Shown here: piece by piece, positions 13,088 through 22,051 of the stretch | How positions within the stretch are numbered: position 1 is the first letter of the stretch | Layout: every line of letters begins with the position of its first letter | Origin: Diphasiastrum complanatum | Taxonomy: Eukaryota; Streptophyta; Lycopodiopsida; Lycopodiales; Lycopodiaceae | Assembly: GCA_029204225.1 (NCBI GenBank) | Contig: CM055095.1 | Span: forward strand, 14,664,049-14,728,048 | Reading direction: 5' to 3' | DNA length: 64,000 nt | The notes under the pieces: generated by a model | Told to the model about the DNA's origin: nothing | Seen by the model: the letters and a program-made list of their open reading frames with translations, nothing else | Databases searched by the model: none | Position numbers and translations under genes: made by a program

Positions 13088-14724
13088 TCTGGGCGCCAGC
13101 GGATCTCCATGGCCTAGCGATGGCTGTCCTCCATCGCCCTTCCTCCGTCGCACCTGCTCCATCTGCTGGCGGATCTGCTGGCCTCCATCGCATTTGCATT
13201 GTACCTGCCCTCCATCGCTGATCTGTTGGCTCCATCGCTGTCTGCCATCGCACCTTGCTGTCCCTCATCGCTGATCTGCTGGATCCCTCATAATGCCACG
13301 TCACAAAGAAGTCGTTGCCACCACTTTTGAACCATCCTCTGTCTCCAACAATGCTTCAAGATCTTCCTTACAGCCAGATCCACCTACCCCTCCTCCTATG
13401 CCTGTTGCGGTTCCTATCTGCTGGCCTCCATCGCATCTGCATTGCACCTGTCCTCCATCGCTGATCTGTTGGCTCCATCGCTGTCTGCCATCGCACCTTG
13501 CTGTCCCTCATCGCTGATCTGCTGGATCCCTCATAATGCCACGTCACAAAGGAGTCGTTGCCACCACTTTTGAACCATCCTCTGTCTCCAACAATGCTTC
13601 AACATCTTCCTTACAGCCAGATCCACCTACCCCTCCTCCTCCTATGCCTGTTGCGGTTCCTATCTCTCCATCAAACCCTATTCTTGACAATAGTGAAACT
13701 ACTGTAGCTATTCCCTTGACTCCAAACACTTCAGAAGCACCTGTTTCTCTCCCTCCATATGCATTGGTCAAACTTCTTCGGGATGATCAACTCCGTCAAT
13801 TTGAATACCTCAACAATCACAGAGAGCAACTGGCTTCTCATGATTCCCTGCTTCTAGTGGTGCAATCGCATCTTTAGAAGTTGGATACTTCCATTCAAGA
13901 ACTCAAGAACGAAGTTACAGTTATAAAAAGTGAAGCCTCTTCCCAAATCGCTACTTCGGCAAAAATCCAGCAACTCGAAAATCAGGTAGAACAACACCAT
14001 ACGGCTGTCCAGTCATGGGCAGATGTGCTTAAAGGTTTGTCTCCAATTATCTCTCCACCTCCGCCTTCACCTTTGCTTATCTCAGCCACGTTCACTGAGA
14101 GTCGTCTGCGAGAGCATAAAGCTCTCAATGTTCGTGTTAGAGGTATTCCGAACTCTCAAAATGCTGTTGCAGAAGCTGAGAAGTTTTTGGAAGGAAATCT
14201 TCAACACCATAGCAAAGGAATGGAAACTGCCTGGCGACCTAAGAAGGACCTGGATACTCTCGTCATCCGCTTCACATCTGTGTCTCACCGGCGTGAAGTT
14301 CTTGGGAAGAGATTCAAATTGCGGGAAACCAAAATCTACCTGGACGAAGATCTTACCGTCATCCAAGTTTAAGAACGTAAGAAGGCAAAACAAGAAGCTC
14401 TATCAACTGGCAAACGACTTATCTATCGTGATGGTATACCATATAATCCTGGCTATATGACTCTCTTCCTAGTTAGTTAGTTTGTTTTTTCTGCTTTGAC
14501 GGCACTTATCCCCTTGTGTCCAACTTAGTTGATGTACTTGTTCGTCTTATACGCCTTTGGCATGGAAAAGACGTTAATAAAGCTTTCTTTCTTTCTCTCT
14601 CTAGCTGTGCAAGTTTACTGGCCCTCGTAGCCCTTCTATACTTTCTTTTGTTCAAGCGATTCGTTTCAGCGAGTCGTGATAAATTGCAACTATGATATAT
14701 GTATGTACGTGTGTGTTTGTGTGT

Positions 14725-14755
<31 letters not shown>

Positions 14756-17700
14756 GGCAAGAATGTGTTTTTGGGAGCAGGATCGTGCCAAAAAAAACGG
14801 ATTATATATAATTTTTTGCCCTAAAATTGCTCTAAACTAGATTTTGTAACCAACCCAACCATAACCAAAACACTTGGCAACCTAAAAAATGCAATGCCCT
14901 TGATCAGAGCTTTAATCTGATACCCATATTATATTGCCCACAAAAAAAAGTGCTACATTGCATGAAATAATGAAAGCTTAGAAAACTTTTGGGAAGTTAA
15001 TGCATTATAAGGTACAGCCAGTGATAGAGATGAAGAATTATCTTAATGCAGAGAAGTCCATCAAATCTTGTCCTTGAAATTCGGTTTCATTTAGGTTTCC
15101 TTTTTTTGGTCAAAGATTGCTCAAGTTAAAATTTGGTATTTTTTCTACACCTAGAAAAACATCACTAGCAGCAGAATCTAGTTTATTTCTAGATTGACAC
15201 CCCTATCATACTTTATATTTGGTGATTCTAATGAGAACATGGTGAAGCTCCTATATCCTCATCCTATTCTACTACGAGCTTTTTATGTTATTCTCGCTTG
15301 TTGGTGTGTGAAGGTGTAGTACTTGTTACTTCTTGCAATCTGGTTCCCATTGTACAATGCTTTGCTTGGCTGATTGATGTAGCTGCCGTAACTTGATTAC
15401 GAATAAATACTGGAATGCTGTGGCCTGTAGATGCCAAGTATTGAAAACATCATAACAATAAAAATATTGATTAAATAAATATGCAATAAATACTGACATC
15501 ATCATTCCTTATAATGCAGTTGCCATCATATGTGATTCCACCACGCCAGCCATGGAAACGCTGTGCCTCGCATGTATATATTGCTCGGTTTATCGGTGTA
15601 CAACAACAGATGGCAGGACATCCCTTCTTTGCTGCCACCTATGCAAATCCAACAGGCCTATATGGAGCCAAGCCTTACCTTCCGTTACCTCCCACCGATG
15701 CCCTATATGGAGCTGCTGCTGCAGCATTCATAAACAGAAAGGCACCAGGGGCCTCCAGTTCAGCAAATATGTTGTTGAGTGCAGATGAGGGTAGCAGTTA
15801 TGGTGTTGGGTCTCTATACGACAAGGATATTAGAGGAGCTTTTTTAGGAACCCTTACTACTCCAGAAGCAAAAGAGCGGGTGTCTGCCTCATGCACAGAT
15901 GCCCTTTTCAGGATTTCGCTCCTGCAACAACCACAATTGGAAGAGCATCACCAGTCTTCCACCCCACTACAGGTTATTTTCTCACTGCTTCTGGATATTC
16001 CTGTGACCCTGCATATCAAAGTTGAACTAACAGATATGGATAAGAACCAATATTTTGATATGTTGCTGCAACTCATTGGTTGTTGTGTTAAATCCCTGTA
16101 ATATTTTCAATTTTTTACTTGTGGAATTCATAAAATGTTCAATTCTGCTACTTCAAGATTGCTTTGAGAGGATTGAAGTTCCAATTTCTTGTTTGTATGT
16201 GCAATCTAGGTCTTGCTACTGTTGGCATTACAAGAGAAATTATACCATGTTGAATAGTCTAGCCAGGGGCTGCATGCAAGATTAACCTTCAGATTCCGTG
16301 TTCTAACCTTGGTCTTCGGTGTGCACAGGTTAGCCCTTCTGCAGGAAGTGTGTCGGCTGCAGGGCCTTTGACATTTGTGGGGACAACTGGAGGTCTTGGA
16401 ATGTTAAGTGGAACTTCAGGAATGCCAGGACTCAATTCTACTACCACAGGGGACTCTGAGGTTCTTGTGAGTCGAGGTGGTTCTATAACTACAATTGGCA
16501 CCGGTGTAAGCATAGCATCTGCGCAAGCTCAATACATCCAAGCTATTATGCAGCAGAACACTTTCCCTTTTATATTTCCACCTCATTTTGGATCTCCCTC
16601 ATTCACTAGTGCCTCTGTTCATGTTGGGCAGCAACAGGTAACGGTCTTGGTATCTTTTGCCGTTTCGCTGATGTTCCTTTATCAAGGTCAAATTAGCACA
16701 GGGTTTTTTCTCCTTGCACTTCTTCTTGTTAGTTTATTGGTGCGTTATTCTGATCCCTCAACTTCTATAACTGCATTATCAAGCAGTGAATGTCGTTTGG
16801 CTTCTCATGCTCGTCTCTGTGTGTATACCATATGCAGCCACCACAGTTTTTTAACAGCCCCTATTTTCATTCTCAAACACCGATTCAAGCACAGCAGCAA
16901 ACTCAGCAAACGCCTATTGTTTCAGTTGGCCTGGTTTCTCAACAGAAGCAGCAAGATTTGCGCACGTTTTCATCTACTGGATCTTCCGTGCAGCAGCAGC
17001 AGCAACCAGTTCCACCTAGATCTTCTCAACAGCAGCAGCAACAACACTCTTCACAAACTTCACCGCAGCAGGTTCAAGGCCAGCGAGCCGAAGAAAGCAA
17101 TGCTATTGGAGCCAATGTCTCAGCAGAGAGTAAATTCTCGATAATGCAACGTGCTTTGTATGGACATACTCCTTCAAGTGGACAAATTTCAAGCAGTGTC
17201 AACTTATCTTCTCCCATTTCCACTGTGGAGATGCAGATGGCACCAGTGCATCAAGATTTTGGCTCTGTTGCTGTTTCAGGAATGAAGCAAAACTGCCAAA
17301 ACCAGCAACAGAAGCAACTTGCCCCAATGCAACAACAATCTCAGCAATTATCGGGCCTATCATCTCATTTGCTTTCATCTCCACAGATGCAGATGAGTGG
17401 CGGCAGTCCTGGCTTTTCATTAGGTTTGAAAGGGCTCGATTCACAAATCTCTCAGGCTTTTCATAGCATGTCAGTGACTAATTTGACAAGAGGTTCTGTT
17501 GGACCTGGACCATTGGGGCTTGCTCCTGTTGCTGCAGTTATGGCACCTGAAGGCCATGCTGTGCTCCCAAACATGGTGGATCCTACGAAGAATCACACTC
17601 AATATCAACAATCACAACTTCACCAATCGTATCATCCTAAACATTCTAACCTGACCGTTCAGCAGCAACAGCGTTGTGTATCTGTCCAGAGATCTGATAC

Positions 17701-19881
17701 AGGAGGGACAGATGATGTTCGAAGTGGCATGGATTCTAACAACCAGAATGGTGCTAATCGCGGACGTGATTCAGGGGATGAAAGGAAAAGCTTAGTCAAG
17801 CGAGCTTTAGGATCCTCTTCATTACCAACGGTTGATTTCGAAGCTCAGCCAGATGCTGCTTATTCCAGTAGCATCAATCCACCACTTTCCCGCCCTCTGA
17901 ATAATGGTAGCCTGGTCTTAACAGCTGCTTGTACTCTTCCCTCCCATCCAAGCGGGCAAATGCTCTCAGTTAGCTTACCTGCACCAAATGTTTCTACAAA
18001 CCTAACCTCAAAGCAGACAGCACCTCGAGATAAAGCACTACTGAATCAAAATGTGATTGCATCGCCAACATCTTCGTTGCTTCCTATTGGTGATCGTGCT
18101 TCTCTCGCTGTGACTTTCAAAAAAAGCAATCCACTTGGATTGTGTTTTCCTTCAGGACAGATTTCTACTTCAAATTGCCAAAGACAGGGACAACCTCTTC
18201 AACATGCTCAAGTGAAATCCATGCAAAGGCCTTCACAAGGTTCTCTTCCTGCTGCCTCTGAGAACTCTCAAGCTTTACCCTTGGCTGCTGGGAAAAGTCA
18301 TATGCAGCAGTCACGGAGTCCACCAGTAACAGGGGCTTCACTAGCTCCATGCCTGCCTTCTCCAACCTCAGTTCCTTCTTCAGGCTCCATGCCTTCACCT
18401 CCTTTACCTCCAATACTAAAATCTCCAAGTAATGGTTCACCCAAGATTGTGGGGACTGGTAAGAGCTCCTCACATGTTGCTCAAAAGGCCTCCACAGCTG
18501 CAGGGAAAAGGTCTGCAAATGCAGCTTCTATTGGTGGCACCACTCCATCTCTTCAGAGTGTGCCTTCTAAGCCATCACAGTTGCAAACGCAGCAGGCGCA
18601 ACAGCTGCAACCCTCCCAGCTGCAACAGTCCATTCTTCCAGCTTCATTTCAGCTATCACCTCTAGCACAACAATTTCAACAGCAGCAATCTCATCTAAGC
18701 CAGCAGCAAGTTCAACAGTCACAGAAACAGTCTTTACAGCAACAGCAGCAAGTTTTTCTTCAGCAACAGCAGCAGCATTATCTTCAGCAGCAGCACCACA
18801 AGTTGCAATCCCAGCCACAGATGAATATAAAGAATCAGCAAAATCAAGCTGTGTTGCAACCACAGCAACAGCATTCGGGAGTACAACCATCTTCTCAAAA
18901 TCGACAGTCGAGTTCTTTTTCAAAAATGCTCCAACATCTTCAACAGCAAAAACACCAGCAATTTGGGCGTCCATTGGCATTGTCGAACCCAACAGGAACG
19001 TCATCAACTAGTCCCAATACTCTGATGATGGGATCTTCGAATAACCCTTATCCTGGAAATTTGAATGACAATCTTGTCTCTGATGAGAATGGATCAAATC
19101 GTGGGCCAGGATCTAGACAAAATCCATCTGGCTCTCATGGTATCACTGGTGCCTACTTGCAGGCAGGCACAAATTCTGGTGCAATAGGAAAAAAATTGGA
19201 ACAAGCTGCTGGAGTAGGTGAGTAATTTTTTCAATTTTTTTTTGAGAAGGTGGATCTAGTTTTATTGGAGAGTCAGAACTTGCATTTGCTTAGAATGCTT
19301 ATTTTTATTTTTGTTTTTTGTTTTTTGTTTTTTTGAGAAATACCTTCAAAGATGTGGCAATCCACCATATGCTGTTGAGATTTAGTAAAATTTCGTTCTG
19401 TTTTTCAGATGGCCTACGACAGGAACATGCAAATGGCAATTTGTCGGTGGCTTCTTCATCACCATGTAACAGTCCAACCACAGGCTCTCCAACTTTTGAC
19501 ACACCTGCAGCAAGAATCACTTCATCTGTAATGCCAATCAAATCGGCTGCAGGACAAATTTCTGGAGTTAATCATACAGAAAATGCTGCTTCAGGAGTGG
19601 CTACTGCATCCATTCGAACATCATTGACGGTGACAGCAACTATCAATTCTACGAGGACTTCATCTTTGTCAAATGATGGGCGTACAAAGAAATTGGGTCA
19701 TTACCACTCAGACTCAAGTTTAGGTTCCAACGGAAGAGTTTCCATTGGTGGGACATCTGCATCCTTGCATCAAGGGGCAGTGAGCAGCGTTCAACCTAAC
19801 AATACATCTACTCATCAAGTATCCACGTCTGCAACCCCCGGCACATTCCTTAATGTGTCATCAAATGCACAAGCTGGATAA
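6223..19881 (+). CDS. TIC: TIME FOR COFFEE-like protein
   Basis: Nuclear plant regulator; in Arabidopsis TIC acts in the circadian clock and stress and metabolic signalling. My exons: 6223-6244, 6885-7210, 7323-7380, 7525-7679, 7811-7852, 8074-8329, 8460-8964, 9076-9127, 9438-9506, 9805-10042, 10143-10275, 10405-10510, 15520-15972, 16329-16637, 16838-19217, 19409-19881. All junctions are GT...AG and phases agree, giving about 1,858 codons, somewhat longer than I recall for Arabidopsis TIC (about 1,550). Family hallmarks: a basic then acidic N-terminal part (SSRNKRKR, DDDDD), VPRKART, an EVEAAEAL helix, KRKRPR, KWGIDLM, GWPG, the motif KRCASHVYIAR near the middle, SAQAQYIQ, and a long Gln/Ser-rich C-terminal half. 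The first exon (7 codons) is weak: the arginine-rich N-terminus usual in TIC proteins is not visible, so translation may start elsewhere, for example at the ATG near 6939. Frame is uncertain in 15840-15972. Confidence 0.85.
10799..11601. mobile_element. Small TIR element (hAT-like, non-autonomous), first copy
   Basis: Lies in the 5-kb TIC intron. The left end reads CATAGTTGCCTGTTCC and the right end, reversed, CTTAGAAACCCGTTCC: an imperfect terminal inverted repeat. GTGTATAT flanks it on both sides (10791-10798 and 11602-11609), an 8-bp duplication as made by hAT transposases. Subterminal DNA is crowded with GGAACG/CGTTCC words in both orientations. The interior is AT-rich with no transposase frame. 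Exact ends are uncertain by a few bases. Confidence 0.55.
11614..11910. mobile_element. Possible further TIR-element fragment with GATTCGAATC words
   Basis: Immediately beyond the previous element, CATGGTTGC again introduces a stretch dense in self-complementary words (GATTCGCGAATC, GATTCGAATCG). It resembles the ends of the small TIR elements here, but I find no matching right end before the LINE-type copy begins. It may be a truncated relative. Confidence 0.3.
11914..12592 (+). mobile_element. LINE-type ORF1-only copy, 5-prime truncated
   Basis: Closely matches the second half of the copy at 13085-14600: it starts inside ORF1 near GGGCAGATGTGCTTAAAGG and keeps the same 3-prime UTR, ending in ACGTTAATAAAGCTTTCTTTC then a CT-rich tail. 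The ORF1 remnant (about 11927-12360) keeps the IRFTSVSHRREVL-type C-terminal domain. A tandem duplication of about 28 bp (CAACTGGCAAGTGGCGTG..., twice, 12307-12362) and deletions break the frame. No endonuclease or reverse transcriptase is present. Confidence 0.7.
12940..13084 (+). repeat. Older LINE-type 3-prime tail followed by (TC)n
   Basis: ATGTACCTTAGGGCACTTG then GACATTAATAAATTTCTCTC mirrors, with divergence, the 3-prime ends of the two neighbouring LINE-type copies (ATGTACTT..., GACGTTAATAAAGCTTTC). It runs into about 75 bases of TC repeat (13009-13084), which directly abuts the 5-prime end of the next copy. It looks like a third, older insertion whose CT-rich tail expanded. Confidence 0.5.
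13177..13662 (+). repeat. Two 243-bp tandem units at the LINE 5-prime end
   Basis: Unit 1 (about 13177-13419) and unit 2 (13420-13662) are nearly identical. Each runs from TGCTGGCCTCCATCGCAT through the ORF1 start codon (13293 and 13536, exactly 243 apart) to CCTGTTGCGGTTCCTATC. After unit 2 the ORF1 continues; after unit 1 the sequence re-enters the leader. This recalls the 5-prime promoter monomers of some animal L1 elements. Confidence 0.8.
13536..14478 (+). pseudogene. LINE ORF1-like protein, two nonsense codons
   Basis: One frame of about 314 codons is interrupted by TAG at 13876 and by TAA at 14370; the sister copy at 11914-12592 keeps CAA at the second site. Visible in order: a proline/serine-rich N-terminus, a coiled-coil-prone middle (repeated Leu/Glu/Gln, about residues 75-155), then RVRGIP, an IRFTSVSHRREVL segment and KIYLDEDLT, the pattern of the L1 ORF1p RRM-like and C-terminal domains. 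ORF1 proteins bind element RNA. No zinc knuckle is seen. A host nucleic-acid-binding protein is less likely because of the 3-prime tail and the second copy. Confidence 0.65.
14707..14755. repeat. (GT)n microsatellite
   Basis: Imperfect GT repeat with TTTGT and TTGT interruptions, in the large TIC intron. Confidence 0.9.
14760..15519 (+). other. Remaining part of the large TIC intron
   Basis: AT-rich DNA with no recognised element. It ends in the acceptor TATAATGCAG before the exon at 15520. Confidence 0.6.
16838..19217 (+). other. TIC: Large exon encoding the Gln/Ser-rich C-terminal half of TIC
   Basis: A single 2.4-kb exon encodes about 790 residues of low complexity. CAG/CAA-rich stretches at 16990-17070 and 18580-18880 encode runs of glutamine mixed with leucine, serine and histidine. 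A prion-like or transactivation-type disordered region is inferred. Because CAG runs change length easily, this exon is the likeliest place for allelic length differences. Confidence 0.85.
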
Positions 19882-20250
19882 TGCACTTCCAAGTTAAGGA
19901 GGTTGTCTAGAAGCTGAATGCTGACCTGTATCTGTTACACTCTCAGTTTATCTTGCTTGCCTTCCATTGACACGCTAAACTTCTTTTGTGTAAGAGAAAA
20001 GGCAGATAAACAATAGGCTTCATTGTAGATTTTTTGAATTTGGTGATTGATCACTCTCGGTGCCAGAGCTATTGGCCTTAAGCAGAAACGGTCGGTTTGT
20101 TACCTGTTGGATGCACTTCTGGAGTTTTCAATGGTTCAGAAATTGAGTGCATTGGAGAAGCAGCTTGTTATCATTATGGAAGATAGCTATAATTCTGTAA
20201 ACAAAGTGTTGATATGTTGGCATTTCCATTTTAATTTGCTCGACTGCTAA
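19882..20250 (+). other. TIC: Probable 3-prime UTR of the TIC-like gene
   Basis: T-rich DNA directly after the TAA stop, with no further splice-compatible coding frame. I cannot place the poly(A) site; candidate AT-rich signals are weak. Nothing else is recognised up to about 21020. Confidence 0.5.
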
Positions 20251-21020
20251 GCATTTCTGAGGTGTGTTTTGTACTAGTTTCGGAGGCAGCACGGTTTCTG
20301 CTCTGACATGTCTCATGGTAGTTCTTCTAGTTTATTCTCACCTATCTTTTGATTTCGAGAACTCAATCCTTTGATAGGTATTTGTCGTTCTAGTGATTCA
20401 GCAAATGTTCATAATAGTGAATTATGTCATAACAGATGGGAGAATTTTAGTGATTTGCTTAATTCAAAACAGACATTCAACAGAATTAGACCTCAAATGC
20501 TCTAAAAAGCACTCATTTTGAGTCGTGGTATCCACATTTCACTTGACAAAATGAATTGCATGAAGCAGAAGCAAGCATTCAATGAAATTACTAAACAGAG
20601 GAAAAGCTATGTGAAACCAAGTAAGAAAAAACTCTTGTGCTGGGTTGAAAACTTGGATGAAGTAATTACTCCAGCACAGGCATCAGAAATTACAGAGAAA
20701 AACCTATGCGAAACCATGCAAAAAACTGCGGGGTGCTCGAGCTCAGGCAACAGAAACTACAATTTTATTGATGTTCTCATATCAAGGCTGCCATAAAAGA
20801 ACAAGAACATCAATGAAAGAGACTCTCATTCACTTTATAAAGTGAATACAAAAGTTCATTTATGAACATTATGATTGTCAAATAATCAGATTCAAATTAG
20901 AGGTTTCATGTGCACGAGTTGTTCTCCTCTCTCTCTATCAGTGACTGGGTTCTGATTATTTCCACGGCAGGGAATTGGATTTCACTTCTAGAGAGGCTTA
21001 CCTCAAAATATAAATCTAAA

Positions 21021-21888
21021 TATACCTTGGGGTTTTCCTTGTAATGAGATCTCTCCTGAGAAATAATAGTAATTCCAAAGGCACCCTCCGATCTCATAAA
21101 AAATGTCAAATTAGCAATGGAGATTGTTTGTGGTCAAGAATTCATAGACACGAAGTAGGTGTGTGGAGTGTGTGGGGATGTGCAAGAGGGTGAGTCCCTT
21201 CGCATACTGTGTTCAATGCTTCTCTTTGATTTGACGCTTGTACTGTGGATCTGCAATCTGTGAGTGCAAACATGAAGCTTGAACTTCATGAGGTTATGGG
21301 CCTGATTGAGTTGTAGAGGAATGGTCTTGAATGAGGGATTAGGAAGAGGGAGTTTGAACTTCATGAGCCCATCATATATTCAAGCTAAGGTTGATCTACA
21401 AGTGCAAGAGTGATTAGCATCCGTAGTTCAAAGAATTTTGCATATATACCTTGGGGTTTTCCTCGTAATGAGATCTCTCCCGAGAAATAATAGTAATTCC
21501 AAAGGCACCCTTCGATCTCATAAAAAATGTCAAATTAGCTATGGAGATTGTTTGTGGTCAAGAATTCATAAGACACGAAGTAGGTGTGTGGGGTGCGTGG
21601 AGATGTGCAAGAGGGTGAGTCCCTTTGCATATTGTGTTCAACTTGGATTGTGAGAGTGCAAGAAAGAATTGCTTCTCTTTGATTTGACGCTTGTACTGTG
21701 GATCTTCAATCTGTGAGTGCAAACATGAAGCTTGAACTTCATGAGGTTATGGGCCTGATTGAGTTGTAGAGGAATGGTCTTGAATGAGGGAGTAGGAAGA
21801 GGGAGTTTGAACTTCATGAGGTTATCCATGGGCCCATCATATATTCAAGCTAAGGTTGATCTACAAGTGCAGGGGTGATTAGCATCGG
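21021..21888. repeat. Tandem direct duplication of about 0.4 kb
   Basis: Copy 1 (21021-21423) and copy 2 (21445-21888) both start TATACCTTGGGGTTTTCC and end ...GTGATTAGCATC. A 21-bp spacer separates them. They are highly similar, but copy 2 has an extra stretch of about 30 bp (near 21641-21672) and about 10 bp near 21823. No coding capacity is recognised. The arrangement could be two adjacent LTR-like units or a local duplication; terminal TG...CA is not evident. Confidence 0.85.
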
Positions 21889-21923
21889 TTTGATTACAGA
21901 AGGAATGAGTAGTGATGCAGCAA

Positions 21924-22051
21924 GAGGCTCCATTGTTGAAATACTAAATTGGAATTGGATAAAAAAAGAGGATGCTTTAAGGTAGGCGAGGCTCCATTGT
22001 CGAAATACTAAATTGGAATTGGATCAAAAAAGAGGATGCTTTAAGGTAGGC
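21924..22051. repeat. 64-bp tandem duplication
   Basis: Two adjacent units (21924-21987 and 21988-22051) starting GAGGCTCCATTG differ at two positions that I can see. They follow the larger duplication directly. Confidence 0.9.

Larger units (their letters stand above)
13085..14600 (+). mobile_element. LINE-type element with ORF1 only (HAL1-like)
   Basis: It begins in GC-rich DNA after a TC tract, has a 243-bp tandem duplication that includes the ORF1 start, one ORF1 and a short 3-prime UTR ending GACGTTAATAAAGCTTTCTTTC plus CT repeats. There is no room for ORF2 (endonuclease and RT), so the copy is non-autonomous, in the manner of half-L1 (HAL1) elements. It lies in sense within the TIC intron. 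Confidence 0.65.

Noticed and set aside
12980-13304. Minus-strand frames with long Arg-Glu repeats
   Set aside because: They are the translation of the TC/GA microsatellite and have no gene context.
18567-19007. 146-codon minus-strand frame in the TIC exon
   Set aside because: Antisense of CAG-rich coding DNA gives Ala/Val-rich frames by composition.
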